Source of the DNA: an uncultured Coriobacteriaceae bacterium
GTDB lineage: Bacteria > Actinomycetota > Coriobacteriia > Coriobacteriales > QAMH01
Direction: 5' to 3'
Assembly (NCBI GenBank): GCA_900556425.1
Contig: USOR01000005.1
Span: forward strand, 1 to 19,575
Length of the DNA: 19,575 bases
This document shows, one piece after another, positions 7,062 to 15,154 of this stretch (position 1 is the first letter of the stretch; each line of letters opens with the position of its first letter). A program made the position numbers and the translations under genes. The notes beneath the pieces are model-generated. The model was not told where the DNA came from. It saw only the letters and a list, made by a program, of their open reading frames with translations, and did not search any database.

Positions 7062-7748
7062 ATGAACGTCGAAATCGCGCAGCGTCTTGCAGCCATGCGT
7101 CGCGAGAAGGGCTATAGCCAAGAGGAGCTTGCCAACAGACTCGGGCTCTCGCGTCAGGCCGTTTCGAAATGGGAACGGGCCGAGTCATCGCCCGACACGG
7201 GGAACCTTATCGCGTTGGCCGATCTCTACGGTGTGACGCTCGATGAGCTCGTACGCGTAGATGTCGACATCGCCGACGATGTCCGCTTCGAGGAGGCGGA
7301 CAAGGAAACGACGGTCGAAGTGACCGCCGAGACGATCACGGCGGCGGCCGAAAGCGCGGCAGCAACAGCGGCCCGCGCCGAGGCAGCTGCACGTGTGCAC
7401 GAGTTGAAGGACGAGCTGAAGGATGCCGTGGCGCAGGCGGCGGCCGATGCGCAACCCAAAGCGCCCGATACGCCGCAGCCGCCACCACCCGACCCAAAGA
7501 CGCGCTATGCACCGCAGGCTCCAGAAGGTCCGCAAACATCCGGACACCCTGCACGCAGCCCCTGGGCGACCTTTCCGTACCCTATCGCCTGCGTAATCAT
7601 CTATTTGATCATGGGCTTCGTTTTTGGCTGGTGGCATCCTGGTTGGGTGATCTTTCTCACCATTCCCATATATTACTGGATAGTGCGTGTTGTCGAGGAT
7701 GACCCCAATTGGCGCGCGTCCCATGATGACACGTCTTCGAGGGGCTGA
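7062..7748 (+). CDS. XRE-family regulator with two C-terminal membrane helices
   Basis: A 228-residue protein. Residues 4-65 form an XRE/Cro-type helix-turn-helix (YSQEELANRLGLSRQAVSKWE). An alanine-rich, likely helical segment (88-132) and a proline-rich linker (133-165) follow. Two hydrophobic helices (about 172-190 and 194-212) surround GWWHPGW, so the DNA-binding domain should be tethered to the cytoplasmic membrane face. The ATG at 7062 gives the usual HTH start and has GAAGGG eight bases upstream. An ATG at 7035 with AGAGG seven bases upstream is an alternative, adding nine residues. Its stop overlaps the next start (TGATG), implying coupled translation with the DUF4097-type lipoprotein. 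A plausible role is control of envelope-related genes; targets are unknown. Confidence 0.85.
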   Translation: MNVEIAQRLAAMRREKGYSQEELANRLGLSRQAVSKWERAESSPDTGNLIALADLYGVTLDELVRVDVDIADDVRFEEADKETTVEVTAETITAAAESAAATAARAEAAARVHELKDELKDAVAQAAADAQPKAPDTPQPPPPDPKTRYAPQAPEGPQTSGHPARSPWATFPYPIACVIIYLIMGFVFGWWHPGWVIFLTIPIYYWIVRVVEDDPNWRASHDDTSSRG

Positions 7749-8665
7749 TGACCATGACACGATTGACCAATTCCTCATATGTGAAGATAGGCCTTCTTGT
7801 GCTCCTGGCCATCGTGTTGTGCGGTGGTATCGTTAGTTGCTCCGCGCGTTGCACGCCAAGCTATGACTTCGACTATTCCTACGACGATGTCACCATGCGT
7901 GAGACTGGCGCGGGCTCTGTTGCCGGTGCGGATGTTCAAAACGTTGCCATCGCCTGGGCGGCTGGCTCTGCAATCGTCACCGTTTGCGACGATGCCGAGA
8001 CGAATGGCGAGGTGGTCTTTACCGAGACGGGTTCGGCCGTACGCAGCCATCCTCTGCGCTGGACCTGCGAGAACGGTACGCTCTATATCAGTTATGACAG
8101 CCTGAAAAACGGCATCTTCGGTTGTTCGAGCTTTGGCTCCAAGCAGCTTGAGGTCAAGATCCCGCGTAGCGTCGCACAGGCGCTTGGTCGCTTCGAGCTC
8201 GATGTTGCTTCGGGTGATTACACGGTCGAGGGTCTGACGTGTCAGACTGTGAAGCTCGGCATCGCTTCCGGTACCGTCGAGGTGACCGATGCGGTCGCTC
8301 AGAATCTCAAAGCCGACATTGCGAGCGGACGCGTTGCCTTGACCGGCGATCTCACCGATACGCTTGACCTGAAAATGGCCAGTGGCGATGCCAGCATTTC
8401 GACTAGGCAGTGTCCCAAGAGCGGAAAGCTGGACATCGCGAGCGGGTCGGTAAACGTTACGCTCCCAGGCCAGAGCGCTTTCGAGCTCTCCTACGATGCC
8501 CTGTCTGGTCGTGTTGATAGTGATTTTTCCGTGCGATCGGGCACGCCCTATGCCGGGCCGCCCAACTCAAACGGAAGCACTGTCTACGGTGATGCGAGTG
8601 CCGAGGTCACGGGACGCTTTGACGTGGATATGGCGAGCGGAAACCTTACCTTCCGCAAGATGTAA
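7748..8665 (+). CDS. DUF4097-type repeat lipoprotein
   Basis: A 305-residue protein with a basic start, a hydrophobic segment (residues 15-30) and a lipobox-like IVSC ending at C31, so it is probably a lipoprotein on the outer face of the membrane. The rest is a beta-repeat domain of the DUF4097 kind. ASG-type turns recur about every 20 residues: DVASGDYTV, GIASGTVEV, DIASGRVAL, KMASGDASI, DIASGSVNV and DMASGNLTF. This is consistent with a short beta-helix or solenoid. Such proteins often accompany membrane-associated regulators in Gram-positive bacteria and are linked to envelope stress; the molecular function is unknown. The start overlaps the XRE stop by one base; an ATG at 7754 is equally possible, with better spacing to GAGGGG. 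It converges with the BspA-like gene, with ten bases between stops. Confidence 0.82.
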   Translation: MTMTRLTNSSYVKIGLLVLLAIVLCGGIVSCSARCTPSYDFDYSYDDVTMRETGAGSVAGADVQNVAIAWAAGSAIVTVCDDAETNGEVVFTETGSAVRSHPLRWTCENGTLYISYDSLKNGIFGCSSFGSKQLEVKIPRSVAQALGRFELDVASGDYTVEGLTCQTVKLGIASGTVEVTDAVAQNLKADIASGRVALTGDLTDTLDLKMASGDASISTRQCPKSGKLDIASGSVNVTLPGQSAFELSYDALSGRVDSDFSVRSGTPYAGPPNSNGSTVYGDASAEVTGRFDVDMASGNLTFRKM

Positions 8666-8675
8666 CGCCGATGCG

Positions 8676-10250
8676 CTAGAAGTCGATGCCGTGCCAGCCG
8701 ATGCCCTCGTCGCGCCAGCCCATGTCGATGAGGACGTTACGCTCGCCCCAGTCAGTCGTGTAGTGATGATTGTTTGAGAAGGCGTTGGGATTGTATACGC
8801 GATAAACCGGCACGCGCTGCTCGGTGTCAGCGTACCAGCCAACGCCTTCATCGTTCCATCCCGCATATATGAGGACGGCGCGCTCGATTTCGCTTGTCGT
8901 GTAGTGGTGCTCGCCCGCATTGGGATTGTAGAGGCGGAACACGGGGGTGCCCCATGAGGGAGCGGTCCACGCAATGCCTTCGGGCTTCCAGCCGCGCCAC
9001 ATGAGGTCGTTGCGCTCTTCGACGCTTGCCGTATAGAAGTGCTCACCCGAGTTAGGGTTGTACATACGGTACATGGTCTGGCCCTGATCCGTCGGCTCGG
9101 GTTCCGGCTGCGGGTCGGGATCAGGAGTCGGCTCAGGATCTGGCGTAGGGTCGGGCTTGGGCTCCGGCTCGGGATCGGGTTTTGGATCGGGCTTGGGTTC
9201 CGGCTCTGGGTCGGGCTTGACGGCAGTGGGGTCAGGAGCAACCGTGAACTTCGCATTTGCCGAGCCGGTGATGGAGACAATGTCGATGGCATGCTCGCCT
9301 TCGGCTAGCGTCTGGAGGTACGAGGGCTTGAGCGCGACGATTGTCGAGCCCTCAGTGACCTCGTAATTTGCGGCATCAATGGAAGTGCCGTCAATCTTCA
9401 CGCCCTCGAAGAGCAGGATATTCGCATTCGAGCGAAGCGAGAAGCCGTCTTTGGCGCCCTTCGTCCAGGTGACCGCCGTCTCGTTGGTGATGACGGGAGC
9501 CTCGATCGCGGGCTTGAGGTTGGTATATGTGTCTGCAATACCTTGGCGGTCGGTGTAAATCTGCTCCGAGGTGTAGGTTTCGCCTGTTGTTGCAGATTGC
9601 CACTCGCTTTCCGGAAGCTTGCCCTCCTCGCTCGTGAAGCGGAACTTGTCGCCAAGCTTTACGCGGACGAGGGAATTGCAGTTGGAGAAGACGCCCCTCA
9701 TATCCGAACATGCGCTCGTATCAAAACTTGACAGGTCAACGGCGACAAGGGAGGTGCAGCCAGCGAACATACCGCCCATGCGCATAAGATTTGAGGTATC
9801 AAATGACGAGAGGTCAACCATGAGCAAGGAGCTGCAAGCGGAGAACATGCTGCTCATGTTGGATGCGTCGGTCGTGTCGAGATTGGATAGGTCGACGGTG
9901 ACGAGCGAGGAGCATCCGCGAAACATGCCGCCCAAGCTACCGGCGTAGATGCCATCGGCAAGCTCGACACTCGTGATGCTGGCAGCTTGCGCTTGCCATG
10001 GTGCGTTGCCAGAAATGCTCAGCGTGCCGCTTTCCCCGTTGACAGGCCAGATCTTCAGTTTGCCGGTATCGTCGATCTGCCAGAGAAGGTCACCGTAGGC
10101 TTGGGCGTCGGTTGCCTCCTGGGCGATAAGGGGTGCATTGTGGCTCTTTGCCTGCTCTGGCGTCGCAAGTGCCATCGTCGGCACAAAGGTTGCCGCTAGC
10201 GCCAACGCAAGAACATATGCTCCGATTCGTTTTAACGTGCCCATACTCAT
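8676..10250 (-). CDS. Secreted BspA-like protein with 4 leucine-rich repeats and C-terminal DUF5648-type repeats
   Basis: A 524-residue secreted protein. A signal peptide ends at TMALA|TP (after residue 29). A head domain (DLLWQIDDTGKLKIWP) precedes four 26-residue DUF285/BspA-type repeats (about 109-202, pattern MFxxCSSLxxVDLSxFDT). Next come a linker with DTYTN, an X2-like Ig-fold domain (about 252-338; WTKGAKDGFSL to ITGSANAKFTV), a Pro-Asp-Glu-Lys linker (338-388), and three repeats of the DUF5648 type (YNPNSGEHFYT, ERNDLMWRGW). No LPXTG motif or C-terminal anchor is present, so attachment may be through the C-terminal repeats. Likely role: adhesion or binding of a surface polymer, by analogy with BspA; the ligand is unknown. 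The second ATG is preferred because AAGGAG then lies six bases upstream (three for the first, at 10253). Confidence 0.88.
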   Translation of the reverse strand: MSMGTLKRIGAYVLALALAATFVPTMALATPEQAKSHNAPLIAQEATDAQAYGDLLWQIDDTGKLKIWPVNGESGTLSISGNAPWQAQAASITSVELADGIYAGSLGGMFRGCSSLVTVDLSNLDTTDASNMSSMFSACSSLLMVDLSSFDTSNLMRMGGMFAGCTSLVAVDLSSFDTSACSDMRGVFSNCNSLVRVKLGDKFRFTSEEGKLPESEWQSATTGETYTSEQIYTDRQGIADTYTNLKPAIEAPVITNETAVTWTKGAKDGFSLRSNANILLFEGVKIDGTSIDAANYEVTEGSTIVALKPSYLQTLAEGEHAIDIVSITGSANAKFTVAPDPTAVKPDPEPEPKPDPKPDPEPEPKPDPTPDPEPTPDPDPQPEPEPTDQGQTMYRMYNPNSGEHFYTASVEERNDLMWRGWKPEGIAWTAPSWGTPVFRLYNPNAGEHHYTTSEIERAVLIYAGWNDEGVGWYADTEQRVPVYRVYNPNAFSNNHHYTTDWGERNVLIDMGWRDEGIGWHGIDF

Positions 10251-10278
10251 CATCTGCTCCTTTTGCCGATGAAACTCG

Positions 10279-10332
10279 AAGATCGAGATTTCTCGACGCT
10301 ACTCACTTTGCTCGCTCCACTCGAAATGACAA
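10279..10332 (-). repeat. REP-like palindromic element between the BspA-like genes
   Basis: Reading leftward, the element starts TTGTCATTTCGA and ends near TCGAGAAATCTCGATC, which holds a perfect palindrome TCGAGA-TT-TCTCGA (10283-10296 on the + strand). It fills most of the 93-base gap between the two tandem genes. No T-run follows the hairpin, so it is probably not a standard terminator, but it could stabilise RNA ends or uneven the expression of the two genes. Its first 11 bases recur upstream of arcC. The pattern resembles common extragenic repeats recalled from many genomes; the family name is not known to me. Confidence 0.55.
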
Positions 10333-10343
10333 GGGACTCTGCC

Positions 10344-13300
10344 TCATCGACTGATGCCATGCCAGCCAATGCCCTCATCCTGCCAACCAATGGAGAGCAG
10401 GATGTCACGCTCGCCGACATCCGTTGTGTAGTGGTGATTATTCGAAAAGGCATTGGGATTGTATAGACGATACAGTGGCGTGCGATATGCGGTATCGGAG
10501 TACCAGCCGATGCCCTCGTCATTCCAGCCTGCCCAGATGAGGGAGTCGCGCTCCTCAACCGAAAGCGTGTAGTGGTGCTCGCCAGCGTACGGGTTATAGA
10601 GGCGATAGACTGGGTCACCCCATGCCGGAGCGGTCCAGCCCACGTCCTCGCCGCGCCATCCGCACCAGATGAGGTGATCTCGCTCCTCGATGCTCGACGT
10701 GTAGAAATGCTCGCCAGAATTGGGGTTATAGAGGCGATACATCGGGTAGCCCTCGTTGCTTGGCGGCTGCCAAGGATCATCGGGGCCAGATGGGTTATCG
10801 GGGCCCGGTGGAGTCGGACCGGGGCCATCAGGATTATCGGGATTGTCGGGACCTGGTGGGGTCGGGTCGTCTGGTCCCGGGTTGACGCTTGGGTCATCAC
10901 CAACCGTGAAAGACGTGCTTGCAGCGCCTGTGGCCGAGACGATCTCGAGCGTGTGCTTGCCATTGGGAAGCGAGGCGAGGTAGTCGCGCTTGAGGGTGAC
11001 GATGGTCGACCCCTCGCGCAAATCATACTTGCTCGATTCGATCACTTTGCCATCGACTTTTACATGCGTGAAAATGATAAGAGGTGCGCTCGAGCGGAAC
11101 TCCGCCCCGCTTGTCATGCCCCGATGCCAGCTTGCGTTCGCGCCAGCCGTGATTGTGGGGACTTCGTCTTTGATGTCGCGGCGCTTGGCGTAGGTGTCCG
11201 CGACGCCCTTGCATTCGGTTGCGATTTGATGCGAGCTATAGATCTTCTCCGTGGATGCTGCCTGCCAGAACGCCTTGGGAAGCTCGCTTGTCGTTCCCAC
11301 GAAGGCGAACTTCTCGCCTAGGGCCAGCTTGTCGAGTGCCTCGCACCCTTCGAAGATGCCGTCCATGACGGTGACCTTGGAGCTGTCGATGCCCGACAGA
11401 TCGAGTTCCGCAAGTTTGGAGCAGCCGGAGAACAGCGCGCCCATGTCCGTGACGCCGGGGGTGATCACGTCGGTAAGATCAACTGAGGTCAGTTGCAGGC
11501 AATCCGAGAACATGCCATGCAAGGAGGTGAGCTTTGTCGTGTCGATGCCAGCAAGCGTAGCCGACTCGAGGGCGGAGCAGTCTGCGAACATGGAGCCCAT
11601 GTTCTCGACGTTGGCCGTGTCGATGGCGGAAAGGTCGATGGAGGGAAGCGAACTGCATCCCTTGAACATCGAGTCCATGCTTGTCACGTTGGCGGTCTTG
11701 AAGCCTGTGAGGTCGGCGGAACGCAGTCCCGAACAGCCTTCGAACAGGCTGCTCATGTCACGAACGTAGACGGTGTTGATGTCGGCCAAACCGAGGGATT
11801 CGACTGATTCCAACGCTGCGCATCCCTTGAACATCGAGCTCATGTTCGACAGATTCACAGTGTCTAGTCCAGAAAACGATGACGCCCGGAGGTTCACGCA
11901 GCCTTCGAACATCGAACTCATGTCCGAGACATTAGCAAGGTCCATATGAGTGATTCCCGATGCGTCGACCGAGGTGAGGGCCGTACAGCCTTTGAACATC
12001 GCGCTCATGTTCCGTAAAGATCCCGTATAGGCTTTATCAGCAAATACGACAGACGAAAGTGCGCTGCAGCCTTCGAACATCGAGCTTGTAGTGGATATGC
12101 GTGATAGATCGTTACGCGAAAAATCCACCGTATTCAGTGATTTGCAGCCTTTGAACATCGCGGTGAGGTCTGCGATGCCTAGGGTGAGATCTGATACGTC
12201 AGCATTGCTCAAGGAGCTGCAATCCTCAAACATGGAGCTCATATCTGAAACTGATGAAGTATCAAGGCCAGTAAAGCTGAGGCTCCTGAGCGAAGAGCAG
12301 CCTTTAAGCATGGCATGCAGGTTTTTTGCGTTTGGTATGCGAAGCCCCGAGACATTGAAGGATACAAGAGAGGTGCAACCTTCGCAGAGACTTTCGAGAC
12401 TCTCTGCTTGGAGGATGTCGAGACCGGATAGGTCAAGAGTCGCGATGGATGAACATCCCTTGAACATACGGGCTATGTTGTTCGCGTTTGTGTAGTTGAA
12501 TTTTTTCGGGTCGACTGAGGTGAGGGCTGCGCAACCCTCGAACATCGAACTCATATTTGAAATCATTGCCATGCTGAGATCGGGCAACATGAGTGAGCTG
12601 AGCGAGGAACAATTCTTGAAGGTTGAACCCATATAGCTGAATAACGAGGCGTTGAAATTGGAGAGGTCGAGTTGCGAGATTTTGGCACATCCTTCAAACA
12701 TTGAAGTGAGGTCAGAAAGGTTGTCGGTATTGAAATTACGAAGGTTTAGGCTAGTAAGTGAGGCGCAGCCTGCAAACATGCGCGCCATGCTATTAACACT
12801 CGCAGTGTCGAACTTCGAGACATCAAGTGAGGTGAGCGAGGAGCATCCGTCAAACATGCTCTGTAAACTGCTCATTTTTGAAGTATCGAAATTGGAGACA
12901 TCAAGATTTTCAAGTGCAGCGCAGCCAGCGAACATCGAAGTGACATCCTGACAAGCGGAGGTACCGAAATTCGAGACATCAAGAGCCTTAAGACTTGCGC
13001 AGCCAGCGAACATCTCGGTCATGTATCTCGTTGTGCTTGTGTCGAATTTTGAGACATCGAGTGAAGTAAGCTTGGCACAGTTTTTGAACATGTAGCGCAT
13101 GCCGCCCTGAACGCCATTTGTATCAAAATTACTGATGTCAAGCGTTTCGAGCGCAGCACAGTCTTCAAACATTGAGTTCATAAGCGTGACAGACTTTGTA
13201 TTGAAGCTTGAAAGATCGAGTGTTTTAAGCGCTGAGCAGCCTTTGAACATGGAAGCCGTGGAGCCCACGTATTCTAGGTTGAATCCCGACACGTCAAGGG

Positions 13301-13739
13301 ACTCAAGTGCCGAACACCCTTCAAACATATTGTCCATTTTCCATGTGGTCGAGGTATCGAGATTCGAGAGATTGGCCGAGGTCATCGCTGTGCAATCTTT
13401 GAACATGCCTCTGAGGTATTGACCGGCCTTTACGCCAGGCTCGACGACAACAGAGGTGATCTTCTTAGCGTGGGCTTCCCAAGGCGCAATTCCATCCATC
13501 TCTCCCAGCGTGCCGCTATCACCGCTCGTGGGACGGATGGTGAGCTTGCCCGAGCCATCGATGACCCAGGAGCAGGTCCCGCTCGTGCCCCGGGCGATGT
13601 CGGCAGCCTGCGCGGTGAGCGGAGCATCCTGGGTGGGCGCGGCAATGGCTGTCACCGGGATAAACGCGGTGATGAGGGCAATGGAGGCGAAGGTTGTGAT
13701 GATCCTCCGCATGGTTGTCATGATGTGGCTCGTGGGCAT
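10344..13739 (-). CDS. Large secreted BspA-like protein with 27 leucine-rich repeats
   Basis: An 1131-residue secreted protein with the same plan as its downstream paralogue. A signal peptide ends near TAIA|AP (about residue 33), then a head domain (SWVIDGSGKLTIRP). Residues 111-811 hold 27 DUF285/BspA-type repeats of about 26 residues, pattern MFxGCSxLxxLDLSxFDTxxVxxM; nearly every unit has one Cys after the Phe. Then come an X2-like Ig-fold domain (about 861-946), a Pro-Gly-Asp-Asn linker (950-995) and three DUF5648-type repeats (998-1131; YNPNSGEHFYT). No LPXTG anchor is seen. Such solenoids usually serve adhesion or ligand binding; here the ligand is unknown. The ATG at 13739 has GAGGAGG seven bases upstream and a TACAAT -10 further up. 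It probably shares a transcript with the smaller gene. Confidence 0.9.
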   Translation of the reverse strand: MPTSHIMTTMRRIITTFASIALITAFIPVTAIAAPTQDAPLTAQAADIARGTSGTCSWVIDGSGKLTIRPTSGDSGTLGEMDGIAPWEAHAKKITSVVVEPGVKAGQYLRGMFKDCTAMTSANLSNLDTSTTWKMDNMFEGCSALESLDVSGFNLEYVGSTASMFKGCSALKTLDLSSFNTKSVTLMNSMFEDCAALETLDISNFDTNGVQGGMRYMFKNCAKLTSLDVSKFDTSTTRYMTEMFAGCASLKALDVSNFGTSACQDVTSMFAGCAALENLDVSNFDTSKMSSLQSMFDGCSSLTSLDVSKFDTASVNSMARMFAGCASLTSLNLRNFNTDNLSDLTSMFEGCAKISQLDLSNFNASLFSYMGSTFKNCSSLSSLMLPDLSMAMISNMSSMFEGCAALTSVDPKKFNYTNANNIARMFKGCSSIATLDLSGLDILQAESLESLCEGCTSLVSFNVSGLRIPNAKNLHAMLKGCSSLRSLSFTGLDTSSVSDMSSMFEDCSSLSNADVSDLTLGIADLTAMFKGCKSLNTVDFSRNDLSRISTTSSMFEGCSALSSVVFADKAYTGSLRNMSAMFKGCTALTSVDASGITHMDLANVSDMSSMFEGCVNLRASSFSGLDTVNLSNMSSMFKGCAALESVESLGLADINTVYVRDMSSLFEGCSGLRSADLTGFKTANVTSMDSMFKGCSSLPSIDLSAIDTANVENMGSMFADCSALESATLAGIDTTKLTSLHGMFSDCLQLTSVDLTDVITPGVTDMGALFSGCSKLAELDLSGIDSSKVTVMDGIFEGCEALDKLALGEKFAFVGTTSELPKAFWQAASTEKIYSSHQIATECKGVADTYAKRRDIKDEVPTITAGANASWHRGMTSGAEFRSSAPLIIFTHVKVDGKVIESSKYDLREGSTIVTLKRDYLASLPNGKHTLEIVSATGAASTSFTVGDDPSVNPGPDDPTPPGPDNPDNPDGPGPTPPGPDNPSGPDDPWQPPSNEGYPMYRLYNPNSGEHFYTSSIEERDHLIWCGWRGEDVGWTAPAWGDPVYRLYNPYAGEHHYTLSVEERDSLIWAGWNDEGIGWYSDTAYRTPLYRLYNPNAFSNNHHYTTDVGERDILLSIGWQDEGIGWHGISR
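11307..13409 (-). repeat. In-gene tandem repeat tract, 27 units of about 78 bases
   Basis: The DNA coding residues 111-811 of the large BspA-like protein. Units keep near-identical DNA around the MFxGC codons; on the + strand, strings such as TCGAACATCGAACTCAT recur. The middle is poorer in G+C (28/60 in 12661-12720) than the N-terminal coding part (40/60 in 13501-13560). The tract is suited to gain or loss of in-frame units by recombination. Confidence 0.85.
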
Positions 13740-13777
13740 TGCCGAACCTCCTCATGGTGCAGTAGTCGAGAGAAGAT

Positions 13778-13783
13778 ATTGTA
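13778..13783 (-). promoter_or_regulatory. -10 element for the BspA-like gene pair
   Basis: Read leftward, TACAAT followed by ATC predicts transcription from about 13771, some 31 bases before the ATG at 13739. No convincing -35 is present. The TACAATATC string is identical to that at the upp promoter (4761-4769). Confidence 0.4.
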
Positions 13784-13851
13784 CGCCCGATTTGCCCGTC
13801 ATGCGGGAGCTATTGCCCGACCGTGCGCAAGTGCTAGGTGGAGGGATATTG

Positions 13852-13860
13852 TGCTATCCT
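13852..13860 (+). promoter_or_regulatory. Extended -10 promoter giving a leaderless MFS transcript
   Basis: TGC-TATCCT is an extended -10. Transcription would start at about 13867, one base before the ATG at 13868. No -35 is visible. The galE promoter carries the same TGTGCTATC string. Confidence 0.5.
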
Positions 13861-13867
13861 ATGGCCC

Positions 13868-15064
13868 ATGCAATTTGCGACACCACAAAAACGCCTCGGC
13901 CCGCGCACCTTCTTGGCGTGCGTGCTCGTCATCAACGCGTCGTTCATCCTCGCCATCGACATGTATGTGCCGGCGCTGCCCCTTTTGCTCGAGGAATTCG
14001 ATACCAGTGCATCATTTCTCAACCTTACGATGTTCATGTTCATGCTTGTCTCGGCATTCGCCATTCTCGTTGCGGGGCCGCTTACGGACAAGTTTGGCCG
14101 TAAACCAATCCTCATTGTGAGCTGCGCCGTCTTTGGCGCTTCCTCCATTGGCTGCGCGCTCTCGACCTCGGTGCTCATGCTCACGATCTTCCGCGTCGGC
14201 CAGGCTATCGGCTTTGGCTTGGTCGAGACGGACGTGACCGCGATGATCAAGGACGCCTACACCGACAAGGACCTCAAGTTCGCGATGTCACTTCTGCAAT
14301 CGCTCGTGATTGTCGGACCGGTGCTCGCTCCGTTTCTGGGTACGCTTCTTCTTGCTCTAGGCGGCTGGCGCGAGATCTTCGTAGCTCTTGCCGTTATGGG
14401 CATTATCGGGCTGGTTATCGCACTCATCATTAGCGAGACCATGCACGCGGACCATCGCCTTGCCGCCGGCGTTGTTCCGGCCTTGCGTGACATGATGACG
14501 CGCGTGCGTTCGCTGCTCTCCAAGCGTTCGTTTACCGCCATGGCGCTGATTGTGGGTGTCGCGGGCCTGGCATATATGGGCTACATAGCCGTGGCCTCGT
14601 ATATCCTGCTCGATGACTTTGGCTCGGGATACGTGATATACAACCTCGTCTATGCGGGAATCTGCGGCGTGAGCGTGCTTGCGCCTTTTGTGTACCTGCG
14701 CATCTCGAAGATGATGAGCCCCCGTGCGCTCACGGTCCTGTGCGCCGTGCTCGGCTTGGTAGCAGCTGCGTTCATGGCCGTATTCGGTGTCTGGGGTCCT
14801 TTTGCATTCTTCTGCTGTTTCGTGCCCTACGCTCTCATGGAGGGCATCATTCGTCCGCATGCCTTCGTGGTGTTGCTCGACCAGCCTCCTGACCAAGTCG
14901 GGTCGGCCAGCGCGTTTGCCAATTTCGTGTACACGATGCTTGGTGCCGCGGGAACCGTTGTCATGACCTTGCCGTGGACGAGCTATGTGGGCGGCCTGGC
15001 CATCGTCATGGGCGCATGCTCCGTCATCATGCTTGCGCTCTATGCATGGGGTCTACGCAAGTAA
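13868..15064 (+). CDS. Bcr/CflA-type MFS drug or metabolite exporter
   Basis: A 398-residue, 12-helix transporter. The first helix carries FILAIDMYVPALP (D31, and the MYxPALP pattern of the Bcr/CflA and DHA1 group). Motif A is GPLTDKFGRK (residues 70-79), and GPVLAPFLG with GGWREIFVAL matches helix 5 and loop 5-6 of drug:proton antiporters. This family exports drugs, sulfonamides, bicyclomycin or small metabolites using the proton gradient; the substrate here is unknown. A GTG 30 bases upstream extends the frame, but it lies before the likely promoter and has no ribosome-binding site. The ATG at 13868 also lacks one and lies about eight bases after the -10, so the mRNA is probably leaderless. 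It is divergent from the BspA-like genes, and galE follows with its own promoter. Confidence 0.87.
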   Translation: MQFATPQKRLGPRTFLACVLVINASFILAIDMYVPALPLLLEEFDTSASFLNLTMFMFMLVSAFAILVAGPLTDKFGRKPILIVSCAVFGASSIGCALSTSVLMLTIFRVGQAIGFGLVETDVTAMIKDAYTDKDLKFAMSLLQSLVIVGPVLAPFLGTLLLALGGWREIFVALAVMGIIGLVIALIISETMHADHRLAAGVVPALRDMMTRVRSLLSKRSFTAMALIVGVAGLAYMGYIAVASYILLDDFGSGYVIYNLVYAGICGVSVLAPFVYLRISKMMSPRALTVLCAVLGLVAAAFMAVFGVWGPFAFFCCFVPYALMEGIIRPHAFVVLLDQPPDQVGSASAFANFVYTMLGAAGTVVMTLPWTSYVGGLAIVMGACSVIMLALYAWGLRK

Positions 15065-15107
15065 CCACAAGTCGTTACCCAAATGTACCTTTGCGACCCC
15101 TCTGCTG

Positions 15108-15116
15108 TGCTATCGT
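15108..15116 (+). promoter_or_regulatory. Extended -10 promoter of galE
   Basis: TGC-TATCGT gives a start near 15123, about 20-32 bases before the candidate galE starts. TTGCGA (15091-15096) is nearby but only 14 bases upstream, so the extended -10 is probably what matters. It shares TGTGCTATC with the MFS promoter at 13852-13860. Confidence 0.45.
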
Positions 15117-15154
15117 GAATCCTGTTTTTGGAGAGTGGACTGATGGGGAGAGCA

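Noticed and set aside
11307..13409. CRISPR-like regular periodicity
   Set aside because: The period of about 78 bases is coding, in frame, and varies as protein repeats do; there are no identical repeats with unique spacers.
8676..13739. LPXTG-type sortase anchoring of the BspA-like proteins
   Set aside because: No LPXTG-like motif, hydrophobic C-terminal helix or basic tail is present; both proteins end in the YNPN/GEHxYT-type repeats.
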